Shown: in pieces, positions 25,574 through 34,955 of the stretch | Layout: the number at the start of each line of letters is the position of its first letter | Numbering within the stretch: position 1 is the first letter of the stretch | NCBI GenBank assembly: GCA_013204555.1 | Contig: JABMNO010000041.1 | Location: 1-64,000, forward strand | DNA from: Chloroflexota bacterium | Lineage (GTDB): Bacteria; Chloroflexota; Dehalococcoidia; Lucifugimonadales; Lucifugimonadaceae | DNA length: 64,000 bases | Direction: 5' to 3' | Notes under the pieces: model-generated | Told to the model about the DNA's origin: nothing | The model's input: the letters and a program-made list of their open reading frames with translations, nothing else | Databases searched by the model: none | Program-made: the position numbers and the translations under genes

Positions 25574-28369
25574 TCATGCCACCCCGGCAGGCACACTCAC
25601 TTTCGTTAGTGAGACTGCCATCAACGGAAGGCCGCGAACCCTGGGCGCAGGATCGGGGTCGTCACTATCTTGCATGGCTGAAGCAACTTCGCCAAATAGC
25701 GTGGTGACACTTATGAGGCCCGGGTGAGGCGACTCCAGCTTCGCGTATCCAATGAACGTCACCGTGTTTCCATCTTGATCGGGCTTAGATCTCAACTCCA
25801 CCATTTCGCCATCACTAATTCCGGCGCTGGAGGCATCGTTTGGGTGGAGATGAACATAGCTGTCACGACTGATGTAGTTCATACCGTCCCGATTCTCGAC
25901 GTCTACGGGGTGATCTGGCACGTGGAGCACACGCCCGTGGGCTAGCGTGAAGGGATACTCCGAATCGCGGACATCAAGGAGTTCACGTATCGACATCGGG
26001 GTCATGCGCGGTCGGAACGCTTCATCTGGTTCGCCGTGGAGAATCGCTGTTCCGGATGCTTCAGAGTCCGCACACGGCCACTGTATGCCGCCAGACTCAA
26101 GTCGATCGTGCGATATGCCAGCATACGAAGGAACTATGCTGGCGATCTCAGCGAAAACATCAGCAGCCGTGTCGAATTCGAAGCCGCTCGCACCCATCGC
26201 TCGCCCCAGCGCTGCCAGAGCGGCCCAGCCGGGACGCTCTTCGTAGTTGAGAGTCATGCCCCGCCGGAGCAACTGCACTCGACGCTCAAGGTTGGTGAAC
26301 GTGCCGTCGATTTCCGTGAAGGCGGCAGAGGGAAGGATCACATCAGCAAAATGGGAAAGCTCACCGGGGAAGTCGTCAGACACCAGCAGGAAATCGAGGC
26401 GATCAAGAGCGGCCTGCAAACCTTCCAGTCCAGGTTGGTCGGGAGCGATGCCGTCTGCCATCACGATTGCCGCCTTGATGGTCCCATCAGCCATTGCGGC
26501 AACCATCTCGGTGATAGACAAGCCAGCCTGATCTGGGATTCGAGCACCCCACTCTTTGGAGAGTTGGGCTCGAGCAGATTCGTCCTGGACAGATACATAT
26601 CCGGGCAGGAATCGTGGATTCGCGCCTACGTCGTTGGATCCCTGAGTGTTTGCTCCACCAAAGAGCGGATAAATCCCTCCACCTGCGCGGCCAATGTTTC
26701 CAGTAACTAGAGCCAGGTTAGCCACTGCCAACGCGAGATCGGTCTTCTCTTCGGCCAAGATAGTATCTGCACCGTACAAAATTGCCGCTGATTCAGCTGA
26801 GCCGTACGCCCTCGCGGCCGCCCTGATTTGATCTTCTTCAATTCCAGTGATCTGAGCTACCCGTACGAGATCGAAGCTCCACAGCTCCTGTTTGATGTCC
26901 TGTAAGCCATCGACTCGAGTGTTTACGAATTCTTTGTCTTCCAGAGCCTCGTCCATGACAGCCCGCAGTATTCCACCGACGAGGGTTACTTCAGTTCCCG
27001 GCTTAGGCCGCAACCAGAGACCGTCTTTGCAGTAGCGGGTGAGTTCCGTCTCCCGAGCATCAATTACTACAATGTCGGCGCCATCACGGGCCGCTTTCTT
27101 GACCGGAACAGCCAGTACGTTCTGCTCCTCAGTGGGGTTCCCGCCGATAACCATCACGCATCTGGAGTTCTCTAGCTCCCAGATGGAGTTGGTGGCAGCT
27201 CCATACCCGGTGGAAGGCAGCAGCCCTTCGGTTAGCTCAGGATTGAGATTGAGGGCGCTGTCGATATTATTCGTACCAAGTGCGACGCGTGCCAGTTTGC
27301 CAGCAACATAGTTGTCCTCATTTGTGCCTCGCGGTGAAGCGATGATGGCTATCTGGTCTGGACTGAATTTTTTGAGATTCTCGGCCGCCGATTCAAGTGC
27401 CAACGCCCATGTCGTCCGCTTCAGTTCGCTGTCGATCTTGACGAGCGGGTAGCGGAATCGACCTTTTTTGTTGGGGTAGTCGCTGGCAAATTTACCCTTG
27501 AAGCAGAGCTGACCATTGTTGGCCTCACCAGCAAGGTCGCCTCGGAATCGAATCGCCTTATTGCGCTTGTTGACCTCGGTGATTACCTGGCAACCAACTG
27601 GGCAGTTGGAACAGATCGTCGTGACCTGAGTATCGGCCTTGTCCCATTTGTAGTCGCGCTCTACCAGCGCTCCCGTCGGACAGACGTCAACACAGGCGCC
27701 GCAAAATTCGCAGCCTGATTCCAGCAGAGATGTGCCGTGTGAGGTTCCAACAAGCGCCGTCCCGGAACGGGACACGAGAGTCAGGGCTGTGTCGAAACGA
27801 ACTTCCTCGCAGACACGTACACATCGTGCGCAGACAATGCAGAGGTTGTAATCACGGTCGTAAAAAGGGTCATCTACGTGCCGTGGCAGATCGCGGAAGT
27901 GGTACTCCATCGGGTTCGTCAGATCGAGTTCCATCGAACGGACTGTGTCTTTGAGTTCGCAGCGCTCGTTCTTGGGGCATATCGTGCATCGGTCCGTTAC
28001 GCGAACGTGTCGGAGACATACGTCCTGCGGGCCACACAGTTCTATGCGATGACAGGTGAGACAGCCGTGCGGGTGCTCCGTCATGAGCAGATCAATGATG
28101 CCGCGCCGTAGCTCCTGGATATCTCCGGTTTTGGTGCGGACGACCATATCCGGTGCCACGGGCGTGGTACACGACGCCTGGGTCATCGTTCGGCCGTTCG
28201 ATTCCGTCTCAACAACGCACATTCGGCAGGCGCCATACGGCTTCATCTTCGGCATATAGCAGAGGTACGGAATGTACGTGCCTGAGTCCATCGCCGCCTG
28301 GATTATGGTTTGACCGGGCTGAGCCTCAATCTCCTGGCCGTCGATGGTTAGCTTTATTGGATCTGCCAT
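25574..28369 (-). CDS. NuoG/FdhA-like Fe-S molybdopterin-fold subunit lacking the metal-ligand Cys/Sec
   Basis: A 931-residue protein. Residues 1-90 form a 2Fe-2S ferredoxin (YLCYMPKMKPYGACRMC). An extended His/Cys cluster domain follows (HGCLTCHRIELCGPQDVC, CTICPKNERC), then two 4Fe-4S clusters (LCIVCARCVRVC, CEFCGACVDVCP), and the CSNCPVGCQ cluster that begins the molybdopterin domain. C-terminal features HLHPNDASSAGISDGE fit formate dehydrogenase alpha. At the place where FdhA has a Cys or Sec that binds Mo or W (normally before the GYGAATNS-like stretch), this protein reads NLNPELTEGLLPSTGYG with no Cys, and no TGA. It may be a NuoG-like subunit of a NADH-oxidising complex rather than an active formate dehydrogenase. 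Third gene of a NuoE-F-G-type operon. Confidence 0.88.
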   Translation of the reverse strand: MADPIKLTIDGQEIEAQPGQTIIQAAMDSGTYIPYLCYMPKMKPYGACRMCVVETESNGRTMTQASCTTPVAPDMVVRTKTGDIQELRRGIIDLLMTEHPHGCLTCHRIELCGPQDVCLRHVRVTDRCTICPKNERCELKDTVRSMELDLTNPMEYHFRDLPRHVDDPFYDRDYNLCIVCARCVRVCEEVRFDTALTLVSRSGTALVGTSHGTSLLESGCEFCGACVDVCPTGALVERDYKWDKADTQVTTICSNCPVGCQVITEVNKRNKAIRFRGDLAGEANNGQLCFKGKFASDYPNKKGRFRYPLVKIDSELKRTTWALALESAAENLKKFSPDQIAIIASPRGTNEDNYVAGKLARVALGTNNIDSALNLNPELTEGLLPSTGYGAATNSIWELENSRCVMVIGGNPTEEQNVLAVPVKKAARDGADIVVIDARETELTRYCKDGLWLRPKPGTEVTLVGGILRAVMDEALEDKEFVNTRVDGLQDIKQELWSFDLVRVAQITGIEEDQIRAAARAYGSAESAAILYGADTILAEEKTDLALAVANLALVTGNIGRAGGGIYPLFGGANTQGSNDVGANPRFLPGYVSVQDESARAQLSKEWGARIPDQAGLSITEMVAAMADGTIKAAIVMADGIAPDQPGLEGLQAALDRLDFLLVSDDFPGELSHFADVILPSAAFTEIDGTFTNLERRVQLLRRGMTLNYEERPGWAALAALGRAMGASGFEFDTAADVFAEIASIVPSYAGISHDRLESGGIQWPCADSEASGTAILHGEPDEAFRPRMTPMSIRELLDVRDSEYPFTLAHGRVLHVPDHPVDVENRDGMNYISRDSYVHLHPNDASSAGISDGEMVELRSKPDQDGNTVTFIGYAKLESPHPGLISVTTLFGEVASAMQDSDDPDPAPRVRGLPLMAVSLTKVSVPAGVA

Positions 28370-28378
28370 CTGCGGCTC

Positions 28379-30097
28379 CTACGGCCTGGTTCGGGAAGGG
28401 GTAATCATGCTTCCATCAGGGAACGCTCCCACTGGACCAGCATGCTCGGCGATACAGGCGTCAAACTCATCCTTGAAAAACTTCACAGCAGAGAGAATCG
28501 GGTTATAGCCAAGCTGCCCGTGGCCGCACAGCGAGCCGACTTTCATGCTGCTTCCAATGCGGTCCATGAGAGCGAAATCTTCTTCATAGGCTTTATTCAT
28601 GCACACTCGATCAAGCGTTTCGAGCATGTGAGTGGTCCCGAGTCGGCAGGGGAAACACTTGCCACACGATTCAAACTGGTTGAATGCCACGAGAGCTCGA
28701 GTCAGGTCGACAACATTTACATCTTCGTCGCCAACAATGATCCCGCCGGAACCCAGAATTGCTCCCGCAGCGGACATGGCATCGAAGTCGATCTCCGTGT
28801 CGAACGCCTCTTCGCCCAGTACGCCGCCCAGCGGGCCACCAGTCTGTAAGACCTTGATCTTCTTGGCGCCAGGTGCACCGCCGCCAATGTCTTCCAAGAC
28901 CTGCCTGATGGTGAGCCCCATCGGGATCTCAAAGAGGCCCGGACGCACGATATCCCCGGTGAGACAAACCAGAGCTGTCCCTGAACTTTTCTCAGTACCA
29001 ACCGTCTTAAACCACTCGCCGCCTCTGGCGATGATTTGCGGCACATAGGACAAAGATTTCACGTTGTTGATATTGCTTGGCTTCTGCCATAGCCCTGCCT
29101 GGGCTGGGAATGGAGGCCGGTAGCGAGGTTGGGACCGCTTGCCTTCAATGGCTTCCATTAGGGCCGTCTCTTCGCCGGCCACGTAAGAATCGCCAGTCAG
29201 CACAACTTCTGCGTCATAGCTGAACTCTGAGCCAAGGATATTTTCACCAAGCAGCCCGGCCTCGTACGCGTCGGCGACGGCTTTCCGTGCGGCGTTTATA
29301 GGCTCATCGTGGCCCTGCCTGATGAATATGAAGCCCTTGGTTGCGCCTGTCGCATAACCGGCGAGAATGAGGCCTTCAAGCAACGTGTGCGGGTCGCTCT
29401 CAAGAATCGCCTTATCGTTGAACGCTCCGGGGTCGCCCTCTTCGCAGTTGCAGAGAACATACTTCACAGGTGCGGGGTTGCCCGAGAGGAAGCTCCACTT
29501 GAGACCCGTTGGGAATGCCGCACCGCCGCGGCCCCTGAGCCCCGATCCCTTCACTTCATCAAGGACCTGATCGGGCGCCATGCCGTCCAGTGCCTTTTCG
29601 AGGCCGGCATAGCCGCCGTTCGCGATGTATTGAAGAAGATCCTGCGGATCGATATGCCCAAAATTTCTTGTCGCGATACGGGTTTGCGCAGCCACGTCCG
29701 GTAGATCCTGGAATTTGGCAACACCCTGCAGAACCTGGCCCTCCCCCGCTGATTCATAGGCAAACGCCTGCGCACCTACGGGTTGCCCGCCTTTTACGTG
29801 CTTCTCAACCAGACCGGGGACCTGCTCAGGCGTCACATTGGCATACCAGACTCTTGGTCCACCGGGGGTCTTTATATCTACAAGAGGCTCGGCATAGCAG
29901 AGGCCATACATGCCAACACGGGAAACCGTTGAAGAGACGTCGACGCTCGCAAGTTCTGAGTTGAATGCGTCTATGACTTCATCGCAGCCGGCCGCTTCAC
30001 CTGACACACCACCACCAACTCGTACCCATGCAGAATCATTCAGCTCCCGCCAACGGCGGTCAGCACGTTCTCTGAGTTCGGCGAACGCTACCGTCAT
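28379..30097 (-). CDS. NuoF-like NADH-binding flavoprotein subunit
   Basis: A 572-residue diaphorase subunit. An N-terminal thioredoxin-like domain (about 1-120, GLCYAEPLVDIKTPGG) resembles that fused in HoxF or NAD-linked FdhB, though it keeps few of the usual cluster cysteines. The NADH/FMN domain has LRGRGGAAFPTGLKWSFL and NCEEGDPGAFNDKAILE, the NuoF signatures. The C-terminus has FESCGKCFPCRLGTTHMLE, the CxxCxxC 4Fe-4S site. It oxidises NADH (or reduces NAD) and passes electrons to the clusters of the large subunit encoded 9 bp downstream. Preceded by the NuoE-like gene. Confidence 0.95.
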   Translation of the reverse strand: MTVAFAELRERADRRWRELNDSAWVRVGGGVSGEAAGCDEVIDAFNSELASVDVSSTVSRVGMYGLCYAEPLVDIKTPGGPRVWYANVTPEQVPGLVEKHVKGGQPVGAQAFAYESAGEGQVLQGVAKFQDLPDVAAQTRIATRNFGHIDPQDLLQYIANGGYAGLEKALDGMAPDQVLDEVKGSGLRGRGGAAFPTGLKWSFLSGNPAPVKYVLCNCEEGDPGAFNDKAILESDPHTLLEGLILAGYATGATKGFIFIRQGHDEPINAARKAVADAYEAGLLGENILGSEFSYDAEVVLTGDSYVAGEETALMEAIEGKRSQPRYRPPFPAQAGLWQKPSNINNVKSLSYVPQIIARGGEWFKTVGTEKSSGTALVCLTGDIVRPGLFEIPMGLTIRQVLEDIGGGAPGAKKIKVLQTGGPLGGVLGEEAFDTEIDFDAMSAAGAILGSGGIIVGDEDVNVVDLTRALVAFNQFESCGKCFPCRLGTTHMLETLDRVCMNKAYEEDFALMDRIGSSMKVGSLCGHGQLGYNPILSAVKFFKDEFDACIAEHAGPVGAFPDGSMITPSRTRP

Positions 30098-30139
30098 CTA
30101 TCGACCTCTGTGGAAATCAAAAATGCCAACTTAGCCGCC

Positions 30140-30685
30140 TCAGCTCTTCAACTCGCGAGCCAGCCTGACCGCGATTTCCATGGTGATTCTGCCTTTGTGG
30201 TGATGATCGATGGCGATCACTGGCGCCTGGGCACATGCCCCAAGACAGGTGCCGTACTTCAGCGTCACCTTGCCATCTTCAGTTTCACCTTCGCGGTCGA
30301 TCCCAAGCTCTTCCTGCACGCACTTTAGAATCTGCTGTGCGCCTTTCACGTGGCAAGACGGGCCCCAGCACACTTCATAAGTGTGATCGCCGGGTGGTGT
30401 GAACCGGAAGTTTGTGTAGAACGATGCTACAGACCAAACCTCGTTGATGGTGGTGTTGGAAAACGAGGCAGTTTCTTCGATGGCCTCGTTGGGAAGGTAG
30501 TGGAGGTCATCCTGAATCGCCAGAAGGGATGAGAGCACGGTAACCGTGGGCTGACTCTGGCCCTTTAACAGCGCCTGAATCTGTACTCGTAGATCATCAG
30601 CGGATTCGGGTGCTTCGCTTGCCAACCGGCGAACTCCATCATCGTGAAAACAAGACCGGGAATTCCGGTCCGAGAAATTTGTCAC
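30140..30685 (-). CDS. NuoE-like 2Fe-2S subunit
   Basis: A 181-residue NADH dehydrogenase 24-kDa-type subunit. A helical N-terminal half (AIQDDLHYLPNEAIEETAS) precedes the 2Fe-2S thioredoxin domain with cysteines in CWGPSCHVKGAQ and GTCLGACAQAPVIAID, the four ligands of the family. It probably bridges electron flow in the NAD-linked complex with the two following genes. First gene of the operon, separated by 117 bp from a divergent enolase-superfamily gene. The real start may be slightly internal, as the first 20 residues are not typical. Confidence 0.93.
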   Translation of the reverse strand: MTNFSDRNSRSCFHDDGVRRLASEAPESADDLRVQIQALLKGQSQPTVTVLSSLLAIQDDLHYLPNEAIEETASFSNTTINEVWSVASFYTNFRFTPPGDHTYEVCWGPSCHVKGAQQILKCVQEELGIDREGETEDGKVTLKYGTCLGACAQAPVIAIDHHHKGRITMEIAVRLARELKS

Positions 30686-30802
30686 AATCTTAGCAAAGGG
30701 ATGCCAGTAGATATACCTTCAATCGCGTTCGACAGTCGCATACGAGTACTAAACCGGACAGGAGGTAGAATCCGCGAGTCACCCAGCAATCAGGAATTCA
30801 CT

Positions 30803-32035
30803 ATGAAAATCACACGTATTGAGACGATTCACCTCGACGAGTTTCCCGCCGCAACCTGGGTGCAAATCCACACAGACGGTGGACAAGTTGGCCTGGGAGA
30901 GACCTGGTTTGGGCCGCGAGCCGTGTCAGGGGCGATTCACGAAATCTTCTCACCAATGTTGATTGGCAAGGATCCGCTGGCCATAGAGCGCCACTGGCGC
31001 GACATGTTCGACATGGCTAATGCGTTTGGATTCGCTGGGGCAGAAGCAAGGGCGATCTCTGCGATTGATATTGCGCTCTGGGATATCGCAGGGCAGATTT
31101 CTCAACAGCCGATTTACAACCTCCTTGGCGGGGCCTGCCGCGATCGCATCCCCACCTACAACACGAACGCCTCCTACGGTGAAGTACGGGACCTCGAACT
31201 ATCCATGGAGGATGCCGGAACGGTGGCAAAGAGTCTCCTGGATGATGGTATTTCCATCATGAAGTGGGCTTTCACCGACCCATTTGCCGATCCGTCACGC
31301 GGCATGTTTCTCTCTGACAATGACTTGGATTTGATGATGGAGCCAATGCGTCAGGTCAGGAACGCAGTGGGCAAAGATATGGCAGTGGCCAATGATGGTC
31401 ATGGCAGATGGAATCTCCAAAACGCGATACGGATTGGCAAGGCGATGGATCAGTTCGGCATGTTCTGGCAGGAAGAGTTGATTCAGCCAACCAACGTCCA
31501 GAACCATGTAACCCTTGCCCATGAGATTGAAGCGCCAGTCTGCGTTTCTGAACGGCTCATCAGCAAGTTTCAGTTCCGGGAGTACCTTCGTGAAGGTGCA
31601 GCGGAGATCGTGATGCCGGACCTCATCTGGACGGGCGGCATCACCGAAACGAAGAAGATCGCCACGATGGCGGAGGCCGAGGACGCACCGGTGGCACCAC
31701 ACGATACTACCGGCCCGGTGAACGTCTTCGCATGCGCCCACATATGCATGAACGCGCCCAATGCGTGGGTTATGGAAACGGTACGGGCCTTCTATGGCCC
31801 AACTGGCTGGTACAACAGAATCATCGAACCGAACATCATCGTCGAAGATGGCCACCTTCTCGCGCCAGAGGGTCCCGGCCTGGGTACGAAACTCAAGTCA
31901 GATGTGTTCGATCGCTCCGACATGCATATGGAATCGAGCGATGAGCCGGGTGGCGATCACTGGGGTGGTTTCACGAGCGGCTACGAGGTCTACACGAACG
32001 ACGATGGGCAACGGGCAATCAGAAAGCGGTCCTGA
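30803..32035 (+). CDS. Enolase-superfamily (mandelate racemase/muconate lactonising) enzyme, copy A
   Basis: A 410-residue enzyme from ATG 30803 (MKITRIETIHLDEFPAATW); the longer frame upstream is not family-like. It has the capping domain, then a TIM barrel with metal ligands in the order DGHGRWNL, FWQEELIQP, PVCVSERLIS and VMPDLIWTGGI, and the base APHDTTGPV. The usual KxK on strand 2 is ISIMKWAF, with one Lys only. Superfamily members abstract an alpha-proton from carboxylates; many are sugar-acid dehydratases. The substrate is unknown. Paralogues lie at 54.3 and 55.7 kb. It is followed by an SRPBCC protein 34 bp downstream. Confidence 0.92.
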   Translation: MKITRIETIHLDEFPAATWVQIHTDGGQVGLGETWFGPRAVSGAIHEIFSPMLIGKDPLAIERHWRDMFDMANAFGFAGAEARAISAIDIALWDIAGQISQQPIYNLLGGACRDRIPTYNTNASYGEVRDLELSMEDAGTVAKSLLDDGISIMKWAFTDPFADPSRGMFLSDNDLDLMMEPMRQVRNAVGKDMAVANDGHGRWNLQNAIRIGKAMDQFGMFWQEELIQPTNVQNHVTLAHEIEAPVCVSERLISKFQFREYLREGAAEIVMPDLIWTGGITETKKIATMAEAEDAPVAPHDTTGPVNVFACAHICMNAPNAWVMETVRAFYGPTGWYNRIIEPNIIVEDGHLLAPEGPGLGTKLKSDVFDRSDMHMESSDEPGGDHWGGFTSGYEVYTNDDGQRAIRKRS

Positions 32036-32069
32036 CCCCCAGGTTTTCAGATCGGCAAGGAATTCATTC

Positions 32070-32474
32070 ATGACCAGAGAATTCACCGTTGAAGCGATTA
32101 TTTCAGCGCGTCCGCTGACGATATTCGCGGCGTGGCTCGATGGGAAGAGCCATACCAACATGACCGGGGGCGAAGCGACGGGAGAGCCCGTCGTGGGCAG
32201 TGAGTTCACAGCCTGGGATGATTACATCTCAGGGAAAAACCTGGCTCTGGAACCCGCGAAACGTATCCTGCAGTCGTGGAGGACGAGCCAGTTCACCGAC
32301 GATCACGAAGACTCGGTGATCGAAGTCACGCTCACGCCCCACGGCGAGGAGTCGACCGCGGTGACGCTAAAACACTCCAACGTCCCGGACGATCAGGCAG
32401 ATGGTTACAAGAGTGGCTGGGTCGACCACTACTTCGAGCCGATGCAAGCCTACTTTGGCGGTGTCCAGGGGTGA
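32070..32474 (+). CDS. SRPBCC/AHSA1-family protein
   Basis: A 134-residue START-like domain protein beginning MTREFTVEAIISARPLTIFAAWLDG. FTAWDDYISGKNLALEPAKRILQSWR and the terminal VTLKHSNVPDDQADGYKSGWVDHYFEPM are typical of activator-of-Hsp90-like (AHSA1/YndB) proteins, which form a hydrophobic ligand cavity. The ATG at 32070 has AAGGA upstream; an upstream in-frame extension overlaps the previous gene and is not coding. The ligand is unknown. Likely cotranscribed with the enolase-superfamily gene. Confidence 0.88.
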   Translation: MTREFTVEAIISARPLTIFAAWLDGKSHTNMTGGEATGEPVVGSEFTAWDDYISGKNLALEPAKRILQSWRTSQFTDDHEDSVIEVTLTPHGEESTAVTLKHSNVPDDQADGYKSGWVDHYFEPMQAYFGGVQG

Positions 32475-32477
32475 GGG

Positions 32478-33251
32478 CTAGGAGCCGATCGTCTTAGCGG
32501 CCTCAAGATCGGCCGAAACATCACGCTTGACCGTGGGCGACATTACGACCTGTTCGATGGTTGTCCGGTGAGGCAGGGCTGCACAAAGGAATATGACGTC
32601 AGCCAGATCTTCCGGTCCCATCATTGTTGAACGAGCGTCCTCGCCTGGCGGCAGCGGCCTGTTCTTCAAGATTGGCGTGTTGACCTCGGCTGGCATCACA
32701 GCGGTTGCTCGGATGCCCTGGTTGCTGAACTCGGCGTTAATGTCGCCCATCAGGTTAGTCACAGCGGCTTTCGCAGCGCTATACGGCGCTCCACCCAACA
32801 GTCCGGGTCGTAGAGCGGCCATCGAAGAGACCGTAACAATGGTGCCGCCACCCGCCTCCAGCATCGACGGAATAATTGCTTTGCATATCTGGTAGACGCC
32901 AGTTAGGTTTACGGCCAAAACCGAGTCCCACTCTTCCTGTGAGACGGTGTTGATACTACGGACCTTGCTGCTGTGGCCGGCATTGTTGACCAGTACGTCC
33001 ACGCGTCCATGCTGATCGAGCACAGACTTCGCGAAACTTGCAACGCTATCGCCATTTTCAAGGTCGAGGGTTAGCGCCTGGGCCTTGCCGCCTGCGGCTT
33101 CGATTATGCCAACTGTTTCATCCAGCGGCTCCTGTCGACGGCCTGAGATGACGACTGTGGCGCCAGCCGCCGCGAATTTCAGAGCGGTCTCTCGACCAAT
33201 GCCCGATCCGCCGCCAGTAACGATAACCAGTTTTCCGTCAAACAGTCCCAT
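32478..33251 (-). CDS. Short-chain dehydrogenase/reductase
   Basis: A 257-residue classical SDR. Cofactor site VIVTGGGSGIGRETALKF (TGxxxGIG) is at residues 8-25, NNAG is in VLVNNAGHSS, catalytic Ser lies in IVTVSSMAALRPG, and the Tyr/Lys pair is in APYSAAKAAVTNL (YxxxK). SGRRQEP after strand 2 suggests an NADP preference. The start is MGLFDGK at 33251; the ATG at 33287 adds 12 unlikely residues. Convergent with the SRPBCC gene, with almost no gap. The substrate is unknown. Confidence 0.95.
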   Translation of the reverse strand: MGLFDGKLVIVTGGGSGIGRETALKFAAAGATVVISGRRQEPLDETVGIIEAAGGKAQALTLDLENGDSVASFAKSVLDQHGRVDVLVNNAGHSSKVRSINTVSQEEWDSVLAVNLTGVYQICKAIIPSMLEAGGGTIVTVSSMAALRPGLLGGAPYSAAKAAVTNLMGDINAEFSNQGIRATAVMPAEVNTPILKNRPLPPGEDARSTMMGPEDLADVIFLCAALPHRTTIEQVVMSPTVKRDVSADLEAAKTIGS

Positions 33252-33379
33252 GTTGCGCGTGACCCCTGAAGTCTCTGATGTTCTCATCTGAAATTAGCAA
33301 GTTGGGAGTCTAGCACGTGGTGCGATGTTCCGGCGTCGCGGGGGCATCCTTGCCAACAGAGTGCGGGCTGGAAACCACG

Positions 33380-33576
33380 CTCCGATTGACCCGGTAGCCA
33401 ACGGGCTTGGTTTCGCTGAGATCGCCGAAGCACCCAGCCAAACGGTGACCGTGAAACGCGTCACATCGAACCGTTTTCATCGCATGGGGCCGTTGCAACG
33501 GTTCTTGGTAGCCGCCGGGCTTGCCCGGCTATACGGTCACCGTGCGACACATCACATCGAACCGCTTTCCTAGCAT
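33380..33576. repeat. Tandem imperfect ~91-bp repeat in a non-coding gap
   Basis: The 33.25-33.63 kb gap has no gene. It contains two 43-bp copies sharing CACATCGAACCG, at 33443-33485 (CGGTGACCGTG...) and 33534-33576 (CGGTCACCGTG...). Each is preceded by a GGTAGCC..GGGCTTG segment, so the full unit is about 91 bp repeated once. Copies differ at about nine of 43 positions. The role is unknown. Confidence 0.65.
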
Positions 33577-33585
33577 ATCGCCGGG

Positions 33586-33601
33586 GTGGGGCGAGCCCCA
33601 C
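33586..33601. terminator. Short GC-rich hairpin after the FAD oxidoreductase gene
   Basis: GTGGGG-CGAG-CCCCAC is a perfect 6-bp stem with a 4-nt loop, 29 bp past the stop of the 33630 gene. There is no U-run on either side, so it may aid termination or only be part of the repeat region. Confidence 0.35.
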
Positions 33602-33629
33602 TGCTACCTGCGGGAATGCGAACCGCAGT

Positions 33630-34955
33630 TCAGCTGGTTGACTCACGATCCCCGATGATCATCTGGGCCATCTCACGCCCCATGCGAATGCTGTAATTCG
33701 TGCCGCGATCTTCCGGGTAGATCTGGGTAGTATTGGCCAGATACAGGTTCTTGATGGGTGTTCGATGCGATGGAATACGTTCGGCGTAATTAGGCGTAAT
33801 GATGGGCTGCGCTGCGCTGAGCGCGTTGTAGTGGACTTTGGTGATCCACGATTCGTCGAATTCTGGATTGAACTTTTTGAGATGAGGCAGGTAATGAGCC
33901 AGAAGTTCTTCTTTGCTCATAGAGAACATCGGCTCGTCCCGATCCAGATAATTCGTCAGGTAGAGCACGTGATTGCCGCCGTACATCTCCTTCGGCATCA
34001 GGTTCGTGTGCTCAATCAGGCCAAGGAACGGCACCGAATCGTCAGCGATATTCATCCAGTAGGTGGAAGTTAGCGGGTGCTTCATCTCCAGAATTAGCAC
34101 CACCGCCGCCATGTAATGCACGTCTTCCAACTTTGATCGGTAGTCGTCAGGCAGATCCACCAGCTTCACGAAATCAAACGACGCGTTGGTGGCGAGGACC
34201 GAGTCGAACTCTTGATCGAACGGCTCGCCACTATCCGGTTCAACGCGCAGGCCCGTAGCTCCAGCTTCGTTGTGGTGAATCTGTCGGACCTGACTGGAAA
34301 GATGTACCTGCCCGCCCTTGCTTTCGATTCGGGCCTGCAACTCCTGGAATACCTCATCGAAGCTGGTCACCGGATAACCAAGGACTTCACGCCCAAACAT
34401 CCCCTTGCGAGAGGTCACCCTTGTCTGGAACTTGGACCAGAGCCACGGCATTCCTACGACGTCATGATGACGGCCGAATTTGGCTCTTAGCAACGGATCC
34501 CACATGTTTTGGAAAATGCCGTCGGAGCCTTCCGACTTGATCCATTCGGCTGCCGTGAGATGTTGAAGTGGCCGCCAATCCTTCATTCGCTGCAAGCGGA
34601 GGCTGAGCAGGCCCAACCTGATCCGGTCCAGCGGTGATAAAGGCTTGAATCGAAGTAGATCAAACGGGGTGACGAACGGATACATCTTGCCGCCCGTGTA
34701 CGTGCTGACGGTTGAGGGAATCCACTGGAGCGAGCTGCCTACTCCCAATTCTTCCATCAGCCCAATGATCGATCGATCACTCAAGAAGAGGTGGTGATAG
34801 CCACGTTCGAGGCGAGCGCCGCCGACCTCAATGGTGGATGCCTGACCACCCGCAAATGGCGCGGACTCATAAACAATGAGCTCATGTCCGGCATTGGCGA
34901 GATCGTAGGCCGCGGCGAGACCGGCTGCGCCTGCTCCGATGATTCCGATCTTCAT
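33630..34955 (-). CDS. FAD-dependent oxidoreductase (amine-oxidase/protoporphyrinogen-oxidase-like)
   Basis: A 441-residue flavoprotein with N-terminal IGIIGAGAAGLAAAYDLANAG and a second FAD contact VGGARLERGYHHLFLSD. The C-terminal IYPEDRGTNYSIRMGREMAQMI matches the last FAD-binding stretch of NAD(P)/FAD-dependent amine-oxidase-like proteins often found in polysaccharide clusters next to glycosyltransferases. The substrate is unknown; relatives include UDP-galactopyranose-mutase-like and desaturase-like enzymes. The start overlaps the stop of the AglD-like gene by 4 nt, and it ends the long operon, so a role in the same surface-glycan or lipid pathway is inferred. Confidence 0.85.
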   Translation of the reverse strand: MKIGIIGAGAAGLAAAYDLANAGHELIVYESAPFAGGQASTIEVGGARLERGYHHLFLSDRSIIGLMEELGVGSSLQWIPSTVSTYTGGKMYPFVTPFDLLRFKPLSPLDRIRLGLLSLRLQRMKDWRPLQHLTAAEWIKSEGSDGIFQNMWDPLLRAKFGRHHDVVGMPWLWSKFQTRVTSRKGMFGREVLGYPVTSFDEVFQELQARIESKGGQVHLSSQVRQIHHNEAGATGLRVEPDSGEPFDQEFDSVLATNASFDFVKLVDLPDDYRSKLEDVHYMAAVVLILEMKHPLTSTYWMNIADDSVPFLGLIEHTNLMPKEMYGGNHVLYLTNYLDRDEPMFSMSKEELLAHYLPHLKKFNPEFDESWITKVHYNALSAAQPIITPNYAERIPSHRTPIKNLYLANTTQIYPEDRGTNYSIRMGREMAQMIIGDRESTS

